From Ligustrum vulgare (lineage: Eukaryota; Streptophyta; Magnoliopsida; Lamiales; Oleaceae), in assembly GCA_963555705.1 (NCBI GenBank), contig OY743184.1:27978639-28042638 (forward strand): 64,000 nt of DNA. The letters run 5' to 3'. Of this stretch, positions 22,599 to 32,099 are shown one piece after another. Made by a program: the position numbers and the translations under genes. Under the pieces are notes generated by a model that saw nothing but the letters and a program-made list of their open reading frames with translations, did no database searches and had not been told where the DNA came from. Positions within the stretch are counted from its first letter, which is position 1; every line of letters begins with the position of its first letter.

Positions 22599-22801
22599 TG
22601 TAGTCTTTAGTCTACACTTGCCATTTCATACTAGTGCACGGAATGTCTCATAGTCTACATTAGCATACCACAAACTCAGTAGAAGGAAGTAGAATTACAG
22701 TTTCCAAGCATGTTCCACGGAACGTCACGTCTTCTTAGTTCACCCATTCGAAGAATGAAATGAATAAGAAGATACCATTTCGCTGCATGTACCCGAGCCA
22801 T

Positions 22802-24917
22802 CTAACTTTCATTTCGATGGTCTCCATGCGGAGAAAAGGTATCACGTATTTTTTCAGCGCTCCCGAGCAACGTAGTACCGTACATAAATATCACCTCATC
22901 GTAATCCATGATTTCATTGAGGAAGGGCATGCAGGCGTCTATGTCTGGGGCACAGTTTTCTGCCAACAATTTTGACTCCACGGCATCATTAAATGCCCCG
23001 ATTAACTGCTGGCCAGAAATAGCCTGCTTCTTTCTCGCCCTGGATCCCCCAGCTCTGCCAGACTTACGCTTGCTGCCAAGCATGCTTCCACTCCTTGGAG
23101 TGCCCGCTGAACGTATGAAACATGATCCTCCCTCCTCTACTTGAATCGAATGTGAATTCAAATCAAGTATGCGTGTCAAGTCCGTCACTTCTTGTTGCCC
23201 ACATGCAGCGGACGGGTAAGTCACGTGCTCCCCCTTTGTGTCACGGATCTGAATAATATATCTCCGTAGTGAAGCAATTCGACGACCTTTTTATTTTGAA
23301 TTGACTTCGCCTCGGGTATTGCCTACATGTGAATTGTTTTGAGGACGTTAGTGAGTGTTGATGTAAATTGACAAAATATGTGAGAATAGAATATCGTGAA
23401 GCAGTAACAAGTTGATTTTAACAACCATAAGATAGTGCAATAGTTTTGGTCTACGCATCCATTTAATCTTACTAATTAATGAATTATTTGCATTCAATTC
23501 CATATAAAAAGCGCCAATCCAAACAGATATATAAGCAAGCATTAAATATACGTCGATCAATAGAATTTGAGTAGGCATAGGTGAAGTTAAAATCAAGTGA
23601 ATCTATCCAAAAAACTGTAACAGTTACACTATAACTGAATGACAATAAATATTACACAGGATTTGGACTGCAAAAATTAAAATGTTGCCAAAGAGATAGT
23701 TGAGTAATTGTTGAGAAAGAAAGTTCAAAACAGAATTCATTGTATTCATAATTATAATTCTTTTCAGTTTTGGTAATCTTCACTATTATAATATGTCTAG
23801 CGAATAACACAACTACAATTTATTCTCTTGTTGAAGATTGGAAGCAAGATAAGGAGAATTAGTCTTCTATAGACAATAATTTGAATTAAAATACGTGTAA
23901 ACTAATAATAGAATCAAACCACTCACTCAACCTAATGTCTTTTGGTTTAGTGGGGCAACAAAAAATACAATACAGAAAAGTATAAGATGGAATGAGGTCA
24001 CGAAGCAACCAGAATTAACTGTCAACTTTGTGGATATAACCATTAATCTTCTTACTCTTTTTCCCATGTAGATTAAGCAACAATATTCAATTTTATTAAT
24101 TAAATTAAAAATGCTAAATTGTTTGCAAGTTTAATTTTTTTACATATTGGTAGTTCAACTTTAAATTTGATACAAACCCCGACCCCACAATATTCATCAA
24201 TAAAAATATCAATTTTTATGTGTTCAAATAAATCATAACTAACAAATAAAATATAATTATGGGTACCTCACCAAAACGAGTTCAGGCTGCCTTGTTATTT
24301 TCTTAGACCTACCTGAATTCGTTGTTCATCAACCAATTCCAGTTGAGGACGGAAAAACTGATTCCTAGAATGTACATGAACTCAATTCAACCAATTTATT
24401 ATATCGATTTCCTCGAAATTCACTACCCGAATCTACCTAGTCTGTCGTCAACCGAATGACAAAAAATACATACCTTGATGGCGTCCGACCACCATTCGTC
24501 ATCGGCCACAAACGTTTCGTTGAACGGGTCGAACCCAAGTCCCATAGCAGAACGAAGTTGATTTGCAATGCTCCAAAGGCCTTTCTGTTGAGTCCAGAAT
24601 TTTTTCACTTCAATGTCCGTACACATTTCATCGCAGGCGGCGGACAGTGCCTGGGCTACTCACTTCCACGATTCCGGTTTCAAACCAGCCCCGGACCACT
24701 TCCCATTTTGGACCTCCTTGACACAGAAGTTGAAATACAGTGCCCTTCGGTTGTCGTCCCATTTCCATTGTCCTTCTTCGGTGAAGATCTAGTGTTGTAT
24801 GGTGGGATATGAGAGTACTAAAAGGAAATGGAAAAATCATGTGTTACTGGCCGTAAGTGCAACGAGAAACAACGACGAAGAAGAAACACATACCTTGTTG
24901 AAAATGGAGGGGTCCAT
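22802..24917 (-). pseudogene. Harbinger-2 Myb/SANT-like ORF2 (broken)
   Basis: Minus-strand accessory DNA-binding protein. Exon 1 (24917-24894) is MDPSIFNK followed by GTATGT. The best in-frame acceptor puts exon 2 at 24788-24474. Exon 2 encodes the trihelix-type domain (WKWDDNRRALYFNFCVKEV, NGKWSGAGLKPESWK, then WSIANQLRSAMGLGFDPFNE and DDEWWSDAIK) and ends at AAG|GTATGT. One TGA follows PESWK (Trp codon to stop fits). A long AT-rich intron (24473 to about 23280) leads to exon 3, ending at 22802. Exon 3 is a Lys/Arg-rich region (SKRKSGRAGGSRARKKQA, a plausible nuclear localisation signal) and an acidic C-terminal segment. Confidence 0.72.
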
Positions 24918-25091
24918 TCTTCGAATTTGTAGGCGCGTTCGATGGGAATCCTGGTTCCGACGGGTGTCGGTTTCATGAGGGGTGGAGAGACGATGGATTT
25001 TGTGTTGAAAGGAGTTGAATTCAGATTTATGTGATAAAAGGTGAACTGTAGGTAGCATTATTTATTTTACTGTTCTTTTTGGGGCTCAGCA

Positions 25092-25496
25092 GTAGAAGTA
25101 GATTTGGAAAATGAGGAGATGGATCATAGCCCAGTTAATGCTCGCAAGTGTGCCACCAATGAAGGTATGAGCAAAGGGAAGTGTCGACGTGTGCAACCAA
25201 TGGATGAGGGTACTATTTCCCTTTCGAAGATTGTTGAATCTTCTACAAAAATTGCTAACACTATGGAAATGCACGCCATGCTTGATACACTGAATCATGT
25301 GGACTGGTAGATGATTGTAGAAAAACTAGAGGCCAAGGACCTAGATGTGGATGACATCATTCGAGTAATGAAAGCCTTTCGATTTGATTATGGTTTGGCC
25401 GTGGTATTTATGAACTTGATGAGTACAAAATACATACGTGCTTTGGTGTTTGAAAAGTTTGGACGTGATCCGCCTCCACCACCTCAGACGGTATAA
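25092..25496 (+). pseudogene. Harbinger-1 Myb/SANT-like ORF2, C-terminal part
   Basis: Plus-strand continuation of the gene cut at about 14.0 kb. It has acidic VEVDLENEEMDHSP, then a basic KGKCRRVQP, then a helix-rich C terminus with DVDDIIRVMKAF and VFMNLMSTKYIRALVFEKFG. The last part resembles the C-terminal segment of plant Myb/SANT-like proteins of this class. A TAG at 25308-25310 interrupts the frame before MIVEKLEAKD. Part of the middle of the protein is missing, so DNA was lost at the Harbinger-2 junction or the target site lies in a poorly conserved linker. Confidence 0.6.
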
Positions 25497-26144
25497 GACT
25501 TTTGGCGTTACTATGTATTATGTACTTGGAAAACTTGATCCACATACTCAGTAGTATTTTTATTTTTATTTTTATTATTTTTTTATTTTTTATTTTTTGT
25601 AATGCACACGTGTACTAACTAGTGTGTAGTGTTTTGTATCATACATGGGAACAACGTAATGCACGTAACCTATGACTACTTTAGTGGATGTCTTTTGTTA
25701 ATTATATATGTGAAAATATTTTTGGATAAATATGTTGAATTATGGATGAATATTATTGAAATATTTATGGATATAAATCTAGAATAGGATAAATATTTAT
25801 GAAATAAATGGTTGAAAATTTGTGACATATGTAGTTAAAAGTAATTATTGACAACTGAAAGAAAAAAGGCATGAGTTGGATTTTTAATTTTCCCAATCAT
25901 TTCCATGGAAAAAATGATAAGTTTCATAGAAAATAATCACTATCAAACACCAATAGTTGGAAAAAAGTACAATTTCCATGGAAAACAAAGTCAATCAAAC
26001 ACCAAAACATAGAAAATTTCATCATTTTTCATGTGGAAAATTTTACCAATCAAACACATTTAAATTCCAATTCCCAGGAAAACAAATTCTCAGTAATTCA
26101 ATTCCTTGGAATTCGTTTTCTTTCCACCCAAATTCCACCATTGA
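25497..26144. other. Harbinger-1 3' non-coding end
   Basis: AT-rich with a (TTTTTA)-like run at 25556-25600. The subterminal 25860-26144 holds repeated short motifs such as CAATCAAACAC, TTTCCATGG and GGAAAA, the type of subterminal repeats transposases recognise. No gene seen. Confidence 0.6.
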
Positions 26145-26160
26145 ATCAAATGGACCCTAA

Positions 26161-26525
26161 CTTGTCTCTAGGGTTTGAGAGTGAATGGTATTTATAGTAA
26201 AAATAAAAGGGGAAATAAAGAATCCCAAAAATAAAATGAAATCTCTCGAAATTTTGGGTTCATTATAACTGCGCGGCCTCAAAGAGTCGTTACCCGTGGC
26301 CTTGTAGGTGACCATGATATGGTTATGTTAATTCAGTTGAGAGCGTGGATTAAATTACAGCACGCGTGATTTTTGACTCCAACTTGATTCTTGGCTCCTC
26401 TTTCGACTTGTTCACTTTGTTTAGCCTTGAGTCTTAAACTTCCTTCGCCTCAGGTTTCATCATGGGTCCCACCAACGCGTGCATTGAGGTTTGACCTTCT
26501 TAGATCTCATTATTCCCTCCCTCTT
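26161..26525 (-). repeat. Gypsy-2 3' LTR inner part and polypurine tract
   Basis: 26161-26512 continues the LTR interrupted at 10527 and aligns with 30499-30884 (shared TTGTCTCTAGGGTTTGAGAG, AAATAAAATGAAATCTC, GGGTTCATTATAACTGC). The terminal family CATCA reads CATTA. Inside, the minus strand gives AAGAGGGAGGGAA (26513-26525), a clear polypurine tract. Confidence 0.85.
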
Positions 26526-26677
26526 GAAAAGTATTCGACCTCGAATCTTGCTTGATTGCATTGATGTGAAATTTCTTGACCTTTGATCTTGTAATGTGGG
26601 CTACAGGTTCGTGCAATGAAGTTAGACTTTCTCGATTCTCATCATTACCTCCCTATCGATAAGGATTCAACCTAGAA

Positions 26678-27566
26678 TCAGTACTTACAATAAAAAAAAA
26701 AAAAAGAGAAATCAGCCACAATAAATGTAAATGAAATTTTGTACTCACCCAATAAGTCTAGTTTGTAAGCATTGTTGTTGATCCTCTCAAAATCTTGAAA
26801 TGAACCATCACCACAGAATTGCATTTTGAATTTTCTTTGATTGGGAGAAAGTCCTTTCTTTAATTGGAGCCGCTTCCAACCACATGGATCAAATGGAACA
26901 TGTTTCCGACCATTGTTGGCATTGAAAGTATACAGATCATCCTTCTTCTCAACTTGAAACTTGTTCCACTCACGAAGGGACTTAACCATTTTTGCATTTT
27001 TCTCCCCATTCAAGTTACGTCTTTCATCAATAAACAAATGAATCAAATCCAAAAGAGTTAACGGGTTAAGATCATAAATAACCTCGAAAGGAGAAATTTC
27101 AAGGATAGAGTGAACAATTTCCTTATAAGAAATTGCAACAAAAGATAGATCATGTTCTCCACTCTTTAGATCACTCCTAAGGGTAGTGCAAAGGAATTGT
27201 GTCAAAACTTCATTAATCAAATTGGTTTGGCCATCTATTTGGAAAAGAAAATTGGTTAAAACTAGAAGTTTGGTCCCAAATCTTCCCCACGAACTTTTCG
27301 AAAGATGCTTAAGAAATTGTACAATTATACCAAAAAAAATACCCCTAGGGACAGCACGTAAATGCATTATTTCCTTAAAGAAACAAGTATCTATGTTGGT
27401 AGCATTGTTGTTTCATGACATATAGAAAAATGTGATATTCTAAAAATCCTACAAACAACACAAAAATAGCATCATTTCCTTTCTTTGATCTAAGTAAACC
27501 CATTATAAAATTCATAGAATTATTAACCCAAGATTTACTAGGAGCGTGCAAATATTAATATGAGCT
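26678..27566 (-). pseudogene. Gypsy-2 integrase core and C terminus (broken)
   Basis: Minus strand. 27566-27368 holds the first core segment (NSMNFIMGLLRSKKGNDAIF), frameshifted; the position of the first catalytic Asp (family MDF) reads MNF. 27367-26678 covers the rest of the core (GRFGTKLL, DGQTNLINEVL, where the family has an E in the E-V-V-N-R context) and the C-terminal GPF-like domain (PFDPCGWKRL, FKMQFCGDGSFQDFERI, NNAYKLDLLGEY). Multiple lesions; no activity expected. Confidence 0.75.
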
Positions 27567-27791
27567 TCAAGGCAAAACCTTAGATTCGGCCCCGTTGCAA
27601 GCAACGTGTTTACTACAAATATAAACATGTGCAACATCAACTTCCATTTTAGGCCAATGAGAATGCTCACTTAATATCACTGAGGCCCCTTTGATTCCAA
27701 ATTGTCCCTTCAAGCACCCAACACGTGCCTCTCTCACTAGCAACTCCCGCATGGCACATTTAGGAACAAAAAATCTAATTTTCCAAAACAA
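27567..27791 (-). pseudogene. Gypsy-2 integrase zinc-binding region, copy 1
   Basis: Minus-strand segment with VPKCAMRELLVREARVGCLKG, HFHWPKM-like EHSHWPKMEVDVAHVY and CSKHVAC, i.e. the H-H-C-C zinc region that precedes the integrase core. Homologous to the next feature, which repeats the first half of the same domain. Confidence 0.7.
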
Positions 27792-27824
27792 ATAATTATC
27801 ATGCTTATAGAATTCATCAAAACC

Positions 27825-28115
27825 TCACTCATCACATGATTCATAAATGTCAAACAATTTGCAAGCCCATAATAAATTCAAAAACAAAAAAAAAATAGCC
27901 TTTAGGGAGGTTAGAAGCAAAATCCCTTCTACATCAAAATGTTCGGTTAAAACTACCGAGTGGACTCTCCTAACTAACAATTTTCTTATATGGTAATTAG
28001 GCACATAAAGCTTGTTTTCGTAAAATAAGAATTCATCATGCCCATAAAATTTATCACATGAAATATTTTCAAAAGTCAAAATTACACTTGTCAAGTCTAC
28101 ATCAATATCATACAA
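27825..28115 (-). pseudogene. Gypsy-2 integrase zinc-binding region, copy 2
   Basis: Minus-strand segment with YGHDEFLFYENKLYVPNY, HIRKLLVRRVHSVVLTEHFDV, again the start of the integrase N-terminal zinc domain, lying just downstream of the RNase H end. Because copy 1 repeats VPN/VPK..LLVRE..H, the region is duplicated or two element copies were recombined here. Confidence 0.65.
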
Positions 28116-28124
28116 TCTTCTAAT

Positions 28125-28376
28125 TTATTCAAAATATAATAACCTTACATTCAAAGAAATTTTAGGAGCATACCTCCTAGATATTGCATCGGTTATCACA
28201 TTTTCTTTACCTCGATTGTACTTGTCGTTGTAGGAAAATATTTCCATAAACTTCTTCCACTCGACATGCTTTTGAAGTTCCTTATTGCTTTGACAAGTCG
28301 GCCTCACAATTTCCTGCAACAAAGAAGTGATCAAACTAGGGAGGGAATTGTTAGAATAATCAAGTGCATAGAACAT
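28125..28376 (-). pseudogene. Gypsy-2 RNase H, C-terminal end
   Basis: Minus-strand fragment with HVEWKKFMEIF, NRGKENVITDAISRRYA, matching the last acidic motif of the gypsy RNase H (D-A-[LI]-S-R). No RT lies upstream: only about 170 bp separates it from the protease remnant, so RT and most of RNase H are deleted. Confidence 0.72.
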
Positions 28377-28550
28377 TTTTGTGTGATCTATTCTCTAAAT
28401 TTTTTTTTGTGGCACTCGTCACTCCCCCTCCTTTTTCTAAGGTAGGAACCTTAACTCTAGCTTCTTCTCTCGCCTCACATTTTTTTGGAGTCGTGACTCT
28501 AGCTCTCATTTTCTTACCTTTTCTAGGGATGTGGCCCCAACTCTCTTGCT

Positions 28551-28954
28551 CTAAATTTTTCTCACTTTTTCTTTCTCCTCTTCTTTCACTTTCTCAAACT
28601 CCTTTTTGAACTTCATTTGGTCTTTGTGCACTTCCTCTAAACTCAAAGATAGAAGTACCACCTTCTTCCCATTCAATTGGAAACTATACCGGTTCTTCTT
28701 CCTGTCATGTTTCACATTCCTATCATGTTGCCAAGGTTTATCTAAAAGTATGTGAGTAGTGTGCATGGGGACTACATCACAAAAACTTGGTCACTATAGG
28801 TTTCAATGTTGAAGGCAAGAAGAACTTGTTTACTCACCCTCACTCCCCATAGTTTCTCAACCTTCACAATTGGTAAGGATTAGGATGCGTCATTACCTGC
28901 AACCCAACTTTTCCACCATAATGGCACTCACCAAATTAGTGCTACTCTCCCCAT
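28551..28954 (-). pseudogene. Gypsy-2 protease, 3' part (broken)
   Basis: Minus-strand reading with ILLDKPWQHDRNVKHDRKKN and LNGKKVVLLSLSLEEVHKDQ, the same block as in gypsy-1 (6775-7020). The upstream part to 28954 is interrupted by stops around the active-site region. Ends in a Lys/Glu-rich tail. Confidence 0.72.
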
Positions 28955-29419
28955 CTATAATGAGACTACGTGCCCTTCCCCCAGAAGGCACCTAGTGTAG
29001 AAGGTATTATTTTCATGCATCTCCATCTCATTAACATGGGCCAAAGATATTGGTGGACTAACAATTCTCTCCTCCTCTCTCTCCTTACTATCTCCCCTCC
29101 TATGGAATGACGGAATCTTCATTTTTGTACTATCAATATTCTCATCAATTCCATCTCTACCTCGATGATCCCTTAGGTGACTTCGATCAAATCCCCTATC
29201 ATGCCACTCTCCATTCCTATTCATATCCCAAATTTGTTCACCAACCCAATCACTATCTAAAACATCTCCAAATTTATCTCTCACTCTCCTTCTATTTTCC
29301 CTTCTTTCTCCATCATCCCTAGTTGATGTACTCTCCCCTCTTGTTCCTAACCTTTCCAATTCCTCCAATCTCCTCCATTTGTAGTCATGGTGATTGAAAG
29401 AGTTCACAAAATCTCTCAC
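28955..29419 (-). pseudogene. Gypsy-2 gag, internally deleted
   Basis: Minus strand, one open frame. It starts with an Arg/Asp-rich N terminus and reaches the capsid-start motif KMKIPSFH. It then jumps directly to the protease linker (EEERIVSPPISL, HENNTFYTRCLL). The capsid and zinc knuckle present in gypsy-1 are absent, so several hundred codons were deleted in frame. Confidence 0.75.
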
Positions 29420-30110
29420 AAATCCTGAGTTTGAGCATTGGAATTTTGCCCACTTTGAGTATTAAAATTGGACATATTGTGCAAGTGTGGTAGTGTCCTC
29501 ACAAGTAATATTTTTACCTCGTGTTTTCACTCAATTAGGCTTTTACCCAATAATGAGTTCACTACTCTTGCCTTTTTCCACTCAAAATTTCCTTTCTCAA
29601 GCTCTCCAAGGAAGGTAATCAACTAAACCGAGAAAATTAATTCTTGTGACGTCAAAAACCATAATCAAGTAAGAGGAATTTAGAAGCAAGTAGACACAAT
29701 AGCAAATGGCATTTATGTGCTTGCTATACTCAAAAGGGACAAGTGATGTGTATGATAAGATATTAAGAACACAACTTCAACATTGGGATTGAACAACAAG
29801 TATTAAGCAAGGAATGGATGTTGAACCCAGGAATTGAAAGTGTAGTTTTCATTGAGACATTTTAACAAACACTTTGTATGCACACTTTGAATATTGTAGA
29901 ATTGTAAGTGTTGGCTAATGGAAACCCGAACAAACTCAACAATCAATATACCCAATATATAGGAATTCAATAGATGCTCAAGAACATGAATTTGTTTTCT
30001 CCAATTTTTTTTTTTTTTTTTTTTGAATTTTCATTTTTTTTTTTTTTTTACTATGAAGAATAACAAAAATGACAAGAATTTAAGGATAGATATATCAAAT
30101 TTAGAGCCAA

Positions 30111-30122
30111 ACTCTAATACCA
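30111..30122 (-). promoter_or_regulatory. Primer binding site of gypsy-2
   Basis: The minus strand reads TGGTATTAGAGT against the initiator-tRNA complement TGGTATCAGAGC: two differences, both C-to-T. It lies two bases inside the 5' LTR. Confidence 0.8.
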
Positions 30123-30124
30123 AA

Positions 30125-30884
30125 TGATGTGAACCCCCTTGATAAATTCTCACAACTATTTGAAATCAATCCAAGAAAGCTGAAATCGATAAAGATTAAT
30201 CTTGACCCAAGTTTAAATCTAACCAAAATTCAAAGGTTAAGATAAACCTAGCCCAATGGATAGGAAATTAAACAAATTTCAAGATAGATAATAAATCTTA
30301 ACTCAAACTCATTCTCCCCAAAATTTCAAGAATATTAATTCTTAACCCAATGGAAAGAAACAAGTAAATTTCTTTCAACAACACAAGAATAGCTATACTC
30401 TAAATGTAGTTGAGAACATTTTCTCAAAGAGACTTGATAAAAGGAGGAATTTAACCTCACAAATGTCTTCTACATAGAGGAGCTTCAAAATGAACTAAGT
30501 TGTCTCTAGGGTTTGAGAGTGAATGGTGTTTATAGTACAAATAAAAGGAGAAATAAAGAATCCTGAAAATAAAATGAAATCTCGCGAAATTCTGGGTTCA
30601 TTATAACTGCATGGCCGCGCAGAGTCATTACGCGTGGCCACACAGGAAACCATGATATAGTTCTGTTAATTTAGCTGAGAGCAAGTGGTTGCGTGGTCTT
30701 CCTTCTGCGTGGCCATGTGGAGTAAATTCCAATACACGTGATTTTTTACTCCAACTTGATTCTTAGTTCCTCTTTCGACTTATTCACTTTGTTTAGCATT
30801 GAATCTTGAACTTCCTTGTCCTCGGGTTTCATCATGGGTCTCACTGGTACGTGCATCAAGGTTTGACTTTCGTGGATCTCATCA
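30125..30884 (-). repeat. 5' LTR of gypsy-2, preserving the empty Harbinger-1 site
   Basis: 760 bp, TGATGTGAACCCC..GGATCTCATCA. Position 30496-30498 (TAA) is the uninterrupted counterpart of the Harbinger-1 insertion point in the other LTR. A TATA box (TATAAAC on the minus strand, 30528-30534) lies about 32 bp upstream of that point. Confidence 0.9.
30528..30534 (-). promoter_or_regulatory. Putative LTR TATA box of gypsy-2
   Basis: TATAAAC on the minus strand, upstream of a sequence rich in CTC and AAACCCTAG as seen at plant LTR transcription starts. The homologous TATA in the 3' LTR is at 26191-26196. Confidence 0.55.
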
Positions 30885-30889
30885 TAGAG

Positions 30890-31160
30890 GATCAAAGAAA
30901 ACTCAAATATCGGCACGATCGCACAACAAGAAAGTAAACGATCACACGATCGCTTCAAAGTTAGGCAGAACCTGAAACTACCATTGCGTGCGATCGCGGA
31001 CCTTTCATCCACCTAATAGCATGATGGCTTTATGGTTGGGCAAGATTTTTCCTCCTACAAATCCGGTTTTGCTACTTCTTTCCAAATTTAACTAGGTTTC
31101 TTCCCTTACCTATATAGATGAGATGTGTTGCACGAAATTAGGGTTCTTCATTCTTATAAT
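30890..31160 (+). mobile_element. LARD-A 3' LTR, continuation
   Basis: Follows the gypsy-2 target duplication and continues the LTR begun at 9752. It has several CGATCGC/GATCGCAC boxes (30910-30985), then a TATATAG element (31111-31117) and AAATTAGGGTTCTTC. This GC-box, TATA, AGGGTT order parallels the LARD-C LTR (CGATCG at 42416, TATAAATA at 42545, CCCTAG at 42596). Confidence 0.5.
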
Positions 31161-31304
31161 GAGCCTGTTTGATGGAGATTAAAATAAAATTTTTAGCGAA
31201 TTTTGATAAAAGTTGTGGGACCCATGAAATATATGGTTGTAATTAATTGTTGACTTTGACTTTGATAAAAATATATTTTTTTTTTATCAAAAACAACCAG
31301 GCTC
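31161..31304. mobile_element. Tourist-like MITE
   Basis: 144 bp with inverted ends GAGCCTGTTTGATGG and its imperfect complement ..ATCAAAAACAACCAGGCTC. AAT stands on both sides (31158-31160, 31305-31307) as a likely 3-bp duplication. The end resembles the Harbinger-1 TIR (GGCCTTGTTTGAT). No coding capacity. Confidence 0.68.
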
Positions 31305-31933
31305 AATATCACATTATAGTTTACATAATTCTTGAGGGAACAAACTAGCATAAGGTGCAAGATTGAAGACTTCTCAACAACAAGATAAATCTCTACATCC
31401 GGTGATGAATTCCATGAAAACTTGTTTTTGTTTATCTATAATTATGTATTTAGACTTGTGTAAATTATGTTAGAATCATAATAAAGCTTTAACTTTCAAA
31501 TTTCATGTTTTAATTTACGTTTAACTTAATACAATTTATGGGTTTGAGAAATTAATTCCAATTTTAATGTTTCTTCAAATCAATGATTTTATGAATGTTG
31601 TGATTTTTTTATTTTTTTAAATTTTGAAAGATTAGGAATTCATTAGACATTTTTAATTGCCGTAAAGTCCGATAGGGGAAGAAATATACCTCTGTACTTT
31701 ATGTTAGTTTTAAATTGTTCACAAAATGTTAATGCTTTTCTACGTGTTCGTATTTGTCATAGGAATATAGTCTAATTGCATATAGGAAAATGTGTTTATT
31801 CTTATTCGAAAGTGAGTTTTAAACAAAATAGGAATATTGATATTCAAAATTCCATGACTCGTTAAACATTTATATCAAAGCATGAATGATGGAAAATAAA
31901 GTGAATTCTCGATTCTAGCATATTTTATCATTT

Positions 31934-31976
<43 letters not shown>

Positions 31977-31980
31977 TTCC
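31305..31980 (+). mobile_element. Probable LARD-A LTR end with (TC)n run
   Basis: AT-rich sequence with weak similarity in order to the 3' part of the LARD-C LTR (AGGGGAAGAAATATACCT against AGGATAGAGATATACCT; ATGATGG/AAATAAAGTGAATTC region). A (TC)n microsatellite occupies 31939-31973. The right boundary is not clear. Confidence 0.4.
31939..31973. repeat. (TC)n microsatellite
   Basis: About 17 uninterrupted TC dinucleotides. Confidence 0.95.
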
Positions 31981-32099
31981 AAATCAAAATTAATTTATAT
32001 TTTTATAGTACCAGTTAAGGTTTGTTATTTAAAATAATAAGTTTACTCAATTTTCGTGGGAACAATACACAAACTCGTTGTCCACATGCGGTAAGGAAA

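Larger units (their letters stand above)
14060..25085 (-). mobile_element. Harbinger-2: PIF/Harbinger inside Harbinger-1, opposite strand
   Basis: Bounds are approximate; I could not identify its terminal inverted repeats or 3-bp duplication. It is supported by the interruption of the Harbinger-1 ORF2 and by two minus-strand genes of the same kind: a Myb/SANT-like gene (24917-22802) upstream and a transposase (15912-14530) downstream. Net of the nested chromovirus it is about 4.7 kb. Gene order differs from Harbinger-1 (ORF2 first here, transposase first there), so it is not a simple duplicate. Confidence 0.72.
10528..26157 (+). mobile_element. Harbinger-1: PIF/Harbinger DNA transposon, plus strand
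   Basis: Left end GGCCTTGTTTGAT (10528-10540) and right end ATCAAATGGACCC (26145-26157) form an imperfect terminal inverted repeat of pattern GG.....TTTGAT. The 3-bp flanks are CAA (10525-10527) and TAA (26158-26160). The unoccupied sister LTR reads ..GAACTAAGTTGTC.. (TAA at 30496-30498), which shows the pre-insertion site and a TAA target. Removing nested DNA leaves about 4.6 kb with two plus-strand genes: a DDE transposase and a Myb/SANT-like protein, the standard PIF/Harbinger pair. Both are broken. Confidence 0.88.
10136..30884 (-). mobile_element. Gypsy-2: outermost element of a four-level nest
   Basis: Minus-strand Ty3/gypsy with a 5' LTR at 30125-30884 and a 3' LTR at 10136-10527 joined to 26161-26512. 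Flanks are CAGAG (10131-10135) and TAGAG (30885-30889), a 5-bp target duplication with one transition. Without the nested Harbinger insertion it is about 5.1 kb, short for the family: capsid/nucleocapsid and RT are deleted and every remaining domain is frameshifted. The two LTRs are clearly homologous throughout but diverged, so this is the oldest layer of the nest. Confidence 0.85.

Noticed and set aside
22760..23144. Plus-strand ORFs opposite the Harbinger-2 ORF2 last exon
   Set aside because: Antisense shadows of the minus-strand exon that encodes a basic nuclear-signal-like region.
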